From Nectonema munidae (taxonomy: Eukaryota; Nematomorpha; Nectonematoida; Nectonematidae): a DNA stretch of 64,000 nucleotides. Position 1 is the first letter of the stretch. Each line of letters opens with the position of its first letter. Below the pieces are notes generated by a model. That model saw only the letters and a program-made list of their open reading frames with translations. It was not told the origin of the DNA and did not search any database. The stretch is from contig JAUIRK010000917.1 of NCBI GenBank assembly GCA_030549495.1, positions 124,001-188,000 on the forward strand. Reading direction: 5' to 3'. Of this stretch, positions 11,392-20,528 are shown one piece after another. The position numbers and the translations under genes were made by a program.

Positions 11392-12496
11392 ATTTAATTT
11401 TAAAAATAAATAAATGTAACAATTTTTTGATTTGAATATTTCCAATTTATCAATATTTCCATTTTTGAATAGTTTCGGTCGCATTTAGCAAATAGATCTT
11501 TTTCTATTATGATGATATTTTTCTTGATCTATAGATAGGCAATGAATGCTGTATGTCAATGGCTAATACTTGGTTAATGCGACATTACATTTATTTTAGT
11601 AAAATTGATCAAATAATTTCCTCTCTTGATATAAATAATGATTCTATCGATGTCATCAATAAAGATGGGACCAAATCTCGCTATTAAAGATAACCTGAGA
11701 ACAAGTTAGTTAAGAGCACGCAAAATTTAAATTAATTTTTTTTATCACTCTTGAAGATCCATCTGTCATCTTTCATGTTTTTTTACTTGGAAGTGAAAAT
11801 GCTTTACCTTTTGTCTTCCTTGTCTGCGTGTTTTTAATTAAAACGGCAATTGAAAAAAAATAGACGATGTTATATAATAAATAATGAAAAAATGGCATTT
11901 CTTATTATTTGTTAATAATTAATAAAAGGAGACAAAATGAAAATTATATTGTAAAATAAGCGTTTACTCATTCTAATGTGTTTGTTGGCAAAGGAAAAGG
12001 GAGTCCTAGTTGCAAAGCAAAAGAATAGTATACGCCTCTAGATGCGCAGTTTATTTTGATTTATTTTAGTGCTGGACGGAAAACTGCTTAGAAATAGGAT
12101 AAGTTTGAAAGATCCATAAGTTTAAGAAAATATACTTTGAATAGAAAGGATATTTCGCTCCAAATTTCATTTTTGCTAAACGATCCATAGGGGAAATAAC
12201 TAATGGCAATACAGAGTGAATTTCATCACTAATTACGCATATGTGATTTATATTATTGGAAGGAGCAAATGACGTGAAAAATTGGATATTATCTCTGGTT
12301 TTTGTTTTGAGCAGAGCTGCGGAACCAATTTCATCATATTAAGTGGATCCGGAATGGGAGCTGCAAGAAATTGTAATGGCTCTCGCTCCTCACCATTTTC
12401 TAATTAATATTTTGCATCTCTAGATATTAATTCTCTCTTCATCAACTATTTCACTAACTAATTAACAAATTCTAACTAATAAATAAAGAAACATGT
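11392..12496. other. AT-rich non-coding stretch
   Basis: No supported gene or repeat structure. The last 60 bp before the pogo/Tigger remnant contain degenerate CTAA-type short repeats. Confidence 0.5.
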
Positions 12497-12497
12497 A

Positions 12498-13421
12498 AAA
12501 CCTTGATAATGGGGACACTCTTGGGACTGAAAAGATTTGTCCACATTAGCGAGGTGTCCTTATTATCAAGGTTTTCATTTTTTGACCAATTTAAAAGCAA
12601 AAATTACCGTGTATTATATATATAAAACATGAGCTAAAATTTAAATTGAATGAGCTTTATAAAAACAAAAAATAATAAATATTTTAAAATCTAACAGTTT
12701 TTTGGTTGAAAAAAATCAGATATTTTTTTTTTGTTTTAAAGTCACTTTGCTTGCTTTTTTTTCTAGTTCATTTTCTACATTTACCAAAGTGCGAAAGATT
12801 CAGTGATTCCTTCCTTCAAACAGCTCTGAAGTTTTCTATCCCGAGTAAGTTGGCCAAAAACAAAGCTTTTCTGGCACCATTGGACCGTTTACGGGTAGAT
12901 TTTTTGCTCTGACATTTGATACCAGGACCAAAGATGATCTAGTTCTTAAAAAGGAGGCGACTTCAATCTTTTGCGTTCTCCATTATTGGTTGTGTATTGA
13001 TTCAACAGAGTTTGTTTTTTTTTAATATTTTACCAACCTGTGACTTGCTACAACCAAAGTCTGCTGCTAGTTGTCTAATACTTTTTTAGAGCTTTCAGAA
13101 GCTTGAATAATTTCAACTTTTTTAGTTAAGGAAATTTCAGTTCTTTTTGAAAAGTTAGAATTCATTGAATTAACGGTTAAATCTTAATAAAAAACGGTAT
13201 AATAAATGTGTTTTGAAAGACAAAATTTTCTTTTCTCGTATATTTTATATAGAGTGTCCCTTTTAGCATGGTAAATATGACAAATATTATCAAAATTTTT
13301 GTCCACTGTCCGAGGTAGCGAGGTGTCCGTATTATCAAGGTTCAAATAAATAGGACTTTAGTGTAAAAAAATTTGGGACCGACAATAGCTGTCCACACTA
13401 GCAAGGTGTCCTTATTATCAA
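12498..13421 (-). mobile_element. pogo/Tigger-like DNA transposon remnant
   Basis: The ends carry CCTTGATAATAAGGACACCT-type terminal motifs. One faces inward on the left (12499-12518). Inverted ones lie at 12552-12577, 13318-13341 and 13397-13421. The minus strand between them encodes a CENP-B/Tigger N-terminal helix-turn-helix region. No DDE catalytic domain is present, so most of the transposase is deleted. A longer motif (TTGGGAC...TGTCCACA-TAGC-AGGTGTCC) is repeated in the same orientation near both ends, so the ends are composite. Confidence 0.7.
12700..13165 (-). pseudogene. Tigger/CENP-B N-terminal DNA-binding domain, frameshifted
   Basis: The minus strand begins MNSNFSKRTEISLTKKVEII at 13165. 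After a frame change it reads SIRQLAADFGCSKSQVGKIL, the classic CENP-B/Psq helix-turn-helix. A second domain follows with ELDHLWSWYQ and then NGPMVPEK, as in the Tc5-type HTH of Tigger proteins. Family knowledge places both upstream of a DDE nuclease, which is missing here. Confidence 0.72.
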
Positions 13422-13424
13422 GGT

Positions 13425-13930
13425 GTTCACAAAAAACTAACTATATTATATATATAGTTTAAATAATTAACCATCAAAACCAAACTGATAGACTAATTTT
13501 TACTCAATCAAACTAATAAGGAATAAAATTAATTATTAAAATTTATATATTTAGCTAATTCATTAACAAATCTGCAAACTATTGAACAAACCTATTAACA
13601 AACTAACTAACTAACAACTAATCACAAACTAATTGGTTTAAAAAGTTAGTTATTCGTTAAGCTATTTTTGCTTATTAATTAAAACTTACAAGCAAAGTAA
13701 TTCATATAACAAACAATCAATTATATAAAAATAAATTCAACAATTTGAATATTCATATAGAAACAAATAAATTATATTATAAAAAATATTCTTCAGTTTC
13801 TCCGAAAATTTGTAAGCATCTTTTTTTTAGAAAAATCCATTTTCGTCTGGACTTTTGATCGACTTTTATGAGATCCTAAAGATCTCGGTTAAAAATGAAG
13901 TGTAAATCATCCAATGCTAAGCAAATGAAT
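13425..13930. other. Degenerate CTAA/AACT-type short-repeat DNA
   Basis: Loose runs of AACTAACTAAC-like words (for example 13565-13640) and AT-rich DNA. No coding sequence seen. A similar composition occurs at 40920-41080 and 41400-41460. Confidence 0.5.
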
Positions 13931-13939
13931 TTAAGCTTC

Positions 13940-14385
13940 ACTTATGAATTATAAAAAGGCGCCTGACTAAATCGAAAGCGTTTACCTAATGAGAAACGTC
14001 TTGATATTGAAACCAAGCTCCGCCGAAAAGGAGTAGAAAGTAGACATTCTAAACCAGAAGTATGCCCGCTTTATAAATTTAAACTCGACTTCTATGCTTT
14101 GAATGAAAGAAAGAAAATAGATAGGTTATCTAAGTTGAATGTCTCATAAGCTATACTACATTATCCTGAAATAGTTAGAAATGTGGTACATGGAGTAACT
14201 GGATTGCCCCCAACTCAAGTTAGTATGGCGGAACGATCGTTGTCAGCTGGAAGATTTGGTAAAGGCAATATTTTCCTCAAAACAAATTCCTAAATTAAAT
14301 TTTAACTTTGTATCAAAAATGAAAAAGTAAGAATTTTGCGAAACTGCATTTATACTAACGTTTGATGGTAGTGGTCATGTCAAAT
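13940..14385 (+). pseudogene. hAT transposase C-terminal fragment
   Basis: The plus strand reads HYPEIVRNVVHGVTGLPPTQ followed at once by VSMAERSLSAGRF: the hAT C-terminal dimerisation block (usually PATQVSVERLFSALKF). ILRNCIYTN follows in place of the usual ILFIRLN. An upstream stretch (FKLDFYALNERKKIDRLSK) fits the preceding helices. It has at least two stops. It ends about 230 bp upstream of the PP2C start codon. Confidence 0.6.
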
Positions 14386-14597
14386 AAATTGATAATCTAT
14401 GGAGCCAGCCAGAGCCACCAGTTTAAAAACTTGTTTTGAGAAGCATTTATTTCGTGTTGATATCTTCTTTGCTTAAAGCGTAACGTATGAATACATATCT
14501 TTATAATCCCCATTTTTAAAGGTAACTTTCAATTAATTTTCTTTTCTTATTGTGCACATATCTCTAAAGCATCTTATTTTAGAACATTCAAAGAATC

Positions 14598-14633
14598 ATG
14601 GATGCTAACTGCCTTTCATGGGTAACTTTTTAG
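14598..14633 (+). promoter_or_regulatory. Upstream ORF overlapping the PP2C start
   Basis: An ATG at 14598 opens an 11-codon ORF in another frame. Its stop (14631-14633) lies 11 bp past the first base of the PP2C start codon. If the transcript begins upstream, ribosomes using this ATG would pass the true start, which could lower translation. The transcription start is unknown, so a regulatory role is inference. Confidence 0.35.
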
Positions 14634-15775
14634 ATCAACCGAATAGAACGAAACAGAGCGAGTGTGGAGAGAGCAAATTGATAAAATATGCGCTATCAGG
14701 CATGCAAGGTTGGCGCATCAGCATGGAGGATACTCTTGTTGCAAAACTTTCTATAGATGAATCGAACCCCAAACTCTGTGATTGGTCCTTTTTTGCTTTG
14801 TTCGATGGTCATGCCGGAATTTCTGTTTCTTCCTTCGCAGCAAATTCACTCCTGAGTCATATCTTAAGAAATGACAAGTTTTTGAATTTTGTAAATTCAT
14901 ATGAGGAAGAGTTTAAATTAAGTATGTTGATTGGTGGGATTCACGAAGCTTTTCTTTCTTTAGACGAGCTTATGCGAAATGATCCCGAAATCATACTCAA
15001 GAAAGGTGGGTCTACGGCTGTGGCTGTTATCATTGCCCCAAAGCATATTTTTTTCATAAATTGCGGAGACTCCAGAGCTATGTTAGCAAGCGATGAATTA
15101 TCCGTACCACAACTAATCACTAAAGACCACAAACCGTCTGATCCTGGAGAAGAATCAAGAATCAAAGTAGCTGGAGGCTCTGTCGTCTTTCAACGCATAA
15201 ATGGCACCTTGGCTGTTTCGCGAGCACTCGGAGATTTCCACTTTAAAGAACTGACAAATTGCTCGCCAGACCTACAACTTGTTTCGCCCATTCCTGACAT
15301 TTTATACTATTCAAGAAAGCCCGAAAAGGATGAGTTCATTCTTTTAGTTTGTGATGGGATAACAGATGTCGTTACTTCAGAAGAGCTGATACTTCACACG
15401 AGGAATATGCTGCGCGTTGAGTCGAATCTTGAAAAGATCTGCAGCGACATCATTGACATTTGTTTGTACAAAGGGAGTCGAGATAACATGTCCGTCATCT
15501 TAATTCTTCTAGACTCTCCTCCCAAGCTGGATGAACACGCTATCGAGGAAGAAAAGAAATTAGAAAGTGTGTTTAGAAGTCTGATCAAGGAGTTGGCAGA
15601 AAAACAGCAAACCTTGTCTCTCAAGAACATGTGGAATGATTTGCGCCAAGCCACATTCGAGTACGTACCTTCTCCCGGTGGCTTTGAAGTCAAACAGCCT
15701 TTGATAGAGAAGTTGTTCTATGAACTATTTCCGGCCTCCAAAGATGAAGTAACTGAAAATGCAAATAAAGTTTGA
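14618..15775 (+). CDS. PPM1A-like: PP2C-family Ser/Thr protein phosphatase (PPM1A/PPM1B type)
   Basis: A 385-residue, single-exon ORF for a metal-dependent Ser/Thr phosphatase. The start MGNFLDQP matches the N-myristoylation-type MGAFLDKP start of PPM1A/B. Motifs in order: MQGWRISMED (Arg33, Glu37, Asp38), LFDGHAG (metal ligand Asp63-Gly64), GGSTAV (130-135), FINCGDSRA (Asp151), TKDHKPSD, NGTLAVSRALGD, CDGITD (Asp246; the common Trp of DGIWD is Thr249) and GSRDNMS (Asp289). The catalytic metal ligands are all present. Residues about 302-378 fit the PP2C C-terminal domain, with PSPGG and LIEKLFYELFP. There are no introns and the GC content is higher than the flanks. A poly(A) signal AATAAA lies at 15841. 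In animals these enzymes act in stress-MAPK and TGF-beta signalling. The gene is intact and likely functional, but may be a retrogene. Confidence 0.95.
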   Translation: MGNFLDQPNRTKQSECGESKLIKYALSGMQGWRISMEDTLVAKLSIDESNPKLCDWSFFALFDGHAGISVSSFAANSLLSHILRNDKFLNFVNSYEEEFKLSMLIGGIHEAFLSLDELMRNDPEIILKKGGSTAVAVIIAPKHIFFINCGDSRAMLASDELSVPQLITKDHKPSDPGEESRIKVAGGSVVFQRINGTLAVSRALGDFHFKELTNCSPDLQLVSPIPDILYYSRKPEKDEFILLVCDGITDVVTSEELILHTRNMLRVESNLEKICSDIIDICLYKGSRDNMSVILILLDSPPKLDEHAIEEEKKLESVFRSLIKELAEKQQTLSLKNMWNDLRQATFEYVPSPGGFEVKQPLIEKLFYELFPASKDEVTENANKV

Positions 15776-15840
15776 TGGAGTCTTTCTACTCGATTAAGAA
15801 GCACCGATATTATTTACTTTGTTATGTGATATACAAAACA

Positions 15841-15846
15841 AATAAA
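15841..15846 (+). terminator. Poly(A) signal of the PP2C gene
   Basis: AATAAA 66 bp after the PP2C stop codon, the first such hexamer downstream. Confidence 0.6.
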
Positions 15847-15849
15847 ATT

Positions 15850-16480
15850 TCAAATGTGGATTGAAAAAATCATTTTTCAATTTTTATGATAAGTACGTCT
15901 TTGTGATAACACATGCATTGCCGTCTTCTCTCTAAATTTTTAAGAAGTATAAAACTCGCGTTTGCTTAGATTATTATTAGCAATTATGATAACCGCTGTG
16001 CAATAAATTTCACATCCGATGCCTCTCTAATGATATTCGCTTTTACTGTTATGAGAGTTTAATAATACTAAATACTTAAGAGATGTATTTATTTACGATA
16101 ATCTTACAATTAATTTCATTATCCTAAAAGTTGATAGCATACCTGATTTATTAAAAAATAAGAATGACGAAAAGATCATTTAATGATAACTATTCAGTAT
16201 TCACTTATATTCAAAGTATATCATTTTTGATTTTTATAAAAGTCATTAGTACATTATCAATTGCTAAATTTAAATTCTTAATCATTTATATGTTCTCATT
16301 AATTTAAAAATAGTTTATTGTATAAAAGATAAACTCAAGAAATATATTTTTATAGTAAAGGAATTCTCTTCACTTTATAAAACAAATAAATAGATAAAAT
16401 TAATCAAGTTAAAAAAATATAGATAAAATGGCGCTGAGTCTTCATAAATAAATAAAAGTTGTAAAGAAAATAAATTTTAA
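15850..16480. other. AT-rich intergenic stretch
   Basis: No gene, RNA or repeat that I can support. Confidence 0.6.
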
Positions 16481-16484
16481 TAAT

Positions 16485-16614
16485 TTTTATTTAACAAAAT
16501 ACCAGCAATAATATTTCGGTCACTATGTCCGAATATTGTTGGATTTTATGTCATATATATCTGAAGAAGGTCATAGTGACCGAAATATTATTGCTGGTAT
16601 TTTGTTAAATAAAA
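16485..16614. repeat. Perfect 43-bp inverted repeat (hairpin, 44-bp loop)
   Basis: Arms 16485-16527 and 16572-16614 are exact reverse complements. The plus strand across loop and right arm reads CTGAAGA, then a GGTCA/TGACC stem with a 3-nt loop, then GAAA. This is the order of the conserved hammerhead-ribozyme core (CUGANGA, stem II, GAAA). The right arm ends in an AATAAAA motif. No coding sequence. It looks like a small foldback element, or two inverted copies of one 3' end. Confidence 0.85.
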
Positions 16615-16671
16615 GATTTACTCAACATTTTCAATTTTTAAAAAAAAATATATTCAATAAATAAATGAATA

Positions 16672-17378
16672 AAAGATCGATTTATTGAGGTGATTTAAAA
16701 AGGGTCGTCAACTAGTTTCGGCATGTCTGCCTTCTTCGTTAAAAGAAAATATCAAATGCGTGTTAGAAATACTTTTAAAAATGATCCAGTGTTAAAATTG
16801 TGACTAAAACTGAAACACAAAGAAAGAGTTAAGAAAAGTATTTTAACAATAAAATGAATCCTATTATTATTAACAGACAATTTATCTAACTTTGGAATCA
16901 AATTAATAAATTATCAAAATTTTAGACGTGTTGTAGATGTTTTATTTGTGCGTATGCATAATTATTTAATTTATTCATTTTGTATTATTTCACTTATAAG
17001 GATAGGCAATATAAATATTCAAATATGGGACTTTTCATCCATAATTTATAGTAAACGTATATAAGGAAGGTTTCTTTGCATTCATATCTATAAAATGTTA
17101 ATGAGGGAAGAGTTAAATATAAATGATGAGGGTTGAACAGCTTTACTTTTCATTAGAAAACTCTTGTTTATGTGATGTTAATTGTTTGCAAATTAGAATC
17201 ACGAGAATAAAACAGCTCATTTTCACTTATTATATTAGAATGGAAACTGAAATGAATCATTTTTAAAAGTATTTCTTACACTCATTTGATTTTTTTTCCT
17301 GAAAAAGGCAGACGCCGGGACAAAACTAGCTGAAAACTTCTTTCCATTTTTTAAATCACCTCAATAAATTGATTTATT
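16672..17378. mobile_element. Element with about 120-bp inverted arms
   Basis: The left arm (16672-16790) and reverse-complemented right arm (17254-17378) share TTTATTGAGGTGATTTAAAA, an AGTTT segment, CTGCCTT-TTC and AGAAATACTTTTAAAAATGAT. Read outward, each arm contains a GAAGAAGGC...GCCGAAAC-like motif resembling that of the 16485-16614 palindrome. About 460 bp of non-coding DNA lie between. Class unknown; Penelope-like or foldback origin is possible. Confidence 0.65.
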
Positions 17379-17669
17379 TTTTTTAAATTCTAAACAAAAA
17401 TTATTGTAATATGCCAAATGAGTTCAGCCAAAAATAATTTGCTCTGATTTAAATTTTAATACAGAAATTATCTTAAAAATTGTAAGAAATAATTTACAAC
17501 TTCATTTTTTATATCTGAAGATCTTGTGGTCATCTTTTTTTAATTGTAACTTTGTCAAAGCTGTTTTCTTAGCTGCAATACAACTTTTCAATTTTTTTGT
17601 ATATATTAAAATAGTTTCTAATAAATTATTTTCCTCCATTACTTGTCTTGGAGAAAAATTTGCATTTAA

Positions 17670-17807
17670 TTAACCCATTAAGTACCATAGAAATCAGACG
17701 ATATCTAAAAAAACGCAGACGATTTATATTCAAAGTCATTGAAAAAAGTAGACGAAGATGAAATTACTTATGTTCCCAAATGGAAGCATTGGGACTTAAT
17801 GGGTTAA
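17670..17807. mobile_element. piggyBac-type MITE with TTAA target duplication
   Basis: The element spans 17674-17803 (130 bp). It begins CCCATTAAGT, ends with the complementary ACTTAATGGG, and is flanked by TTAA at 17670-17673 and 17804-17807. CCC...GGG ends with a TTAA duplication are diagnostic of the piggyBac superfamily. The interior has GCAGACGAT-like words and no ORF. A piggyBac transposase relic lies at 8.7-10.3 kb, but the end sequences cannot be compared. Confidence 0.8.
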
Positions 17808-17837
17808 AATGTTCTTAATATTTTTGTGCATTTCTTT

Positions 17838-17870
17838 CAGTGGCGCACATGCGGGCGGTGGTCGCGGGAT
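17838..17870. repeat. CAGTGGCGCACATG-type element end
   Basis: A GC-rich patch starting CAGTGGCGCACATG stands out of AT-rich DNA and resembles a CAGGGCGCACATG patch at 36333. Both look like hAT-type termini. No partner end was found. Confidence 0.35.
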
Positions 17871-17874
17871 ACAC

Positions 17875-18840
17875 ACGCATAATTTGAAACCATCAATAAA
17901 AGAATAAATTGTTTAAAAAGGTTTGAATGAAGTTTATATTCTTAATTTTTCTTTTCCGATTTCCCAGAAAATTGTCATTGCTTCTTTTTAACAATTTTAT
18001 CAAAATGGAGTTAAATTCGTAGCAGCAGAAACTGTCAAAATATCATTTATCTGATCAGTTGATGGTCTTGTTCTGCTGTTCATTGACTCATGAATATTCA
18101 TTACTGAAAACGTTTGCTTACAAAGATAAGTCGTGCCAAACATACATAGAATTTTTTAAGACATTGAAGTTATTTTGGGATATATTTAGAAATAAATCGA
18201 TTTCGTTGTAAAAAAGTTGTTTTTCATGAGAATCAAATTGTAAGTCGATGATTTCCAGCTAAAAATCCGATAATATTTATGATGCAAAACTCAAGATTCA
18301 ACTCATTGAATATTTTCTCAAAAATAGCAGCTGCCAGCGAACTGTGTGTTTCACGCCCTTACCTAGAGGTAATCGATACAACCTCGACCTCAAACATAAG
18401 TTTGCGACGTTATGTATACATGTATATAAATAAATACACTCTAATCTATATATTCATCCATATGATGTATACATTTAAAAAAAACGATAGCTATAATTTA
18501 ACCCTATCCGTGACGAAGCAAAAAGGGTTAGGGGTGGCCAAAGCATTTGTTATATAAAATATATTATCCTAAAATAGTCGCTAGCTGGATATTTTAATAC
18601 TATTTTCAAGGTAGTGAGTGGTCCATGACAAAAATTCATTCAATATAAAGTGAACATTATTCAACAAAACGCATATAGGCCGAACGATTTATAAATCTTA
18701 AACGACAAAAAAAATTGACCTAAAAATATTAATTTTATGATCGTATTTTCCAATAATTAATAATATTATATTATTGTAAAGAAGCATGAAAATTTAAAAG
18801 TATTCTCTTTTCAAAGATGCGATCCTTAGACAGAAGGTTT
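17875..18840. other. AT-rich non-coding stretch
   Basis: No supported gene. A 92-codon frame at 18279-18557 has no recognisable features and a composition like its surroundings. Confidence 0.5.
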
Positions 18841-18847
18841 TTACTGA

Positions 18848-18916
18848 AATTTATCCTTTCCTTACCACTGTTATTGCCACAACACTAAGCAAATTTATCC
18901 TTTCCTTACCACTGTT
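18848..18916. repeat. Short direct duplication
   Basis: The word TTTATCCTTTCCTTACCACT occurs twice, 41 bp apart, at 18850-18869 and 18891-18910. Confidence 0.75.
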
Positions 18917-18939
18917 TGAATCGTGGGAAAAATTATATT

Positions 18940-19190
18940 TTTCGTGTCTGAGCCTAGAATGATATCAGCATGGTCAACTTAATATAGAAAAATATATTTT
19001 ATTCAAAATATCAATGAATAATTTTCAAGACAATTTTTGGACGGAAACAGCAAAAATTGGTTAACACTTTCAGACACTTTTACATTCTAATTGTGAAAAT
19101 TCAGTCGAGAAATGGAATCAACTTGGTCGATTTAGTATAAAAAATATATTTCATATAAAATAAAATTGAATAAATTTTTTATCAATTCAT
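18940..19190 (+). repeat. Two diverged copies of the 44.2-45.2 kb satellite
   Basis: Two successive units carry AGCATGGTCAACTTA-ATATA-AAAATATATTTTATTC and AACTTGGTCGATTTAGTATA with ATATATTTCATATAAAAT. They match the AGCATGGTTGATTTGGTATA and TATTTCATATAAAAT segments of the tandem array near 45 kb. Confidence 0.6.
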
Positions 19191-19194
19191 TTTT

Positions 19195-19985
19195 CAAAAG
19201 AACAGATTTTCAGATTTTTCTTCCTTAAAAATTAGATTTCTAATTATTGTATAGCTCAATATTTTTTAGGTCAATTTTTTAATATAAAAAGTTAATTATT
19301 TGAAAATTTTTGGGTCAATTTTTAACTGCCCTACTGATTACAGATACTTTTTTAGATCAGTATTTTACAAATAAAGTCAATTTTTGAAGTCGTTAGGTCA
19401 ATTTTTGTTGGCCCTAAATAATCTATTTGTGTTACTATGACAGAATGAAAAAATGAGCGCCATTGGATACAAAATTGATACCACTACACATCTAATAGAA
19501 ATTATAAAAAAATTTATTGTTTCAGCATTTTAGTATCTTTTGAAGAATTATATTTTTATAGCATTGATAGACAAAACACCAATTTCATAAACTAGTGACA
19601 CATTTTTCAATTAATTGTTTTGAAGTACATTTTATTCTCTCCCTGTGAATGATCATTATTAAGTAAATAAACATTTATTGCTTTTTGTATTTCGATTTTA
19701 CTTATCCTTCGAAACCTTAGACCAGTAAATTTTTCTTAGTCAGTCGATAGAGCTATTATAATTTTGCCAACTCACTAACAAGGTGAATTAACTAGAAAAA
19801 ATATTAATTTATTTTAAATTGTTTTTCCATCGATATGAGAATTTTTAATTTTTATATTCACGTAAAATTTAACAGATCCCCTAAAATATTTTTCAGTTAC
19901 TCTTTTTAAAATATCTTTCTGACTCATTGTATTTGTTATGAATAGCACAATTATTTGGAAATTAATAACAAATTAGTAGAAATAA
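19195..19985. other. AT-rich stretch with repeated GGTCAATTTTT words
   Basis: GGTCAATTTTT or GTCAATTTTT recurs several times between 19270 and 19410, ending in TTGGCCCTAA. A related string ends ...CGCCCTA at 29560-29578. Otherwise nothing recognised before the Arp6 poly(A) signal. Confidence 0.4.
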
Positions 19986-19988
19986 ATT

Positions 19989-19994
19989 TTTATT
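19989..19994 (-). terminator. Poly(A) signal of Arp6
   Basis: AATAAA on the minus strand, 35 bp past the Arp6 stop codon. Confidence 0.5.
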
Positions 19995-20028
19995 ATTTCG
20001 TAAATATGAATGTGACAATAAAGAGTTT

Positions 20029-20528
20029 CTATGATTTAAAACGTTTGGTGCAAATAAAGTCACCATGTTCTAAGTATTCTGAACGAGTAACTTTTTGGTT
20101 GCTAAAGAGGCTAGTTTTGATAAACTCTACACCCCCTAAGCAGGCAAAAGCTATAGGATCTTGAGGATGCACAACATTTATGGGGAAATAATCGCAACAC
20201 ATTTCCCTTAACTCTTCTTGAAATCTTTTCTTGAAATTTGGAAAGAGTGTGGAGCCTCCAAGAAGCAGAATGTTTTTATAGAAGTGGGGCTGCTTTTCTT
20301 CTTCCATTTTTGAAACAACTTCCACTAAACTTTCACAGATTCCACTCTGATCAATGAGAATGTCGGAGGGATGGAAGAGTATTTCAGGAAGAGTGAAGCG
20401 CTCATTATTTAAGAAAATGACTTGTTCGCTTTCATTTCGGACTTTTTTCATTGATTCTTCATGTGACTTCAAGTACCCTTTTGTACTTGTAACATAGTCA
20501 GGAAGAACGTACTCTCTACTCGCTGATC
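20029..20528 (-). CDS. Arp6: Arp6 exon 3
   Basis: The acceptor CTCTTTCTTTTTAG precedes base 20528. The exon begins with the last two bases of a split codon and then SASREYVLPDY. It includes NILLLGGSTLFPNF (adenosine-binding block) and ends ...DFICTKRFKS with TAG at 20029-20031. Confidence 0.93.

Noticed and set aside
16561-16590. Active hammerhead ribozyme
   Set aside because: Core words and stem II are present but no stem III or NUH cleavage site could be drawn; only resemblance is reported.
18279-18557. 92-codon open frame
   Set aside because: No motif, low-complexity Tyr/Ile-rich stretch, no homology I can recall.
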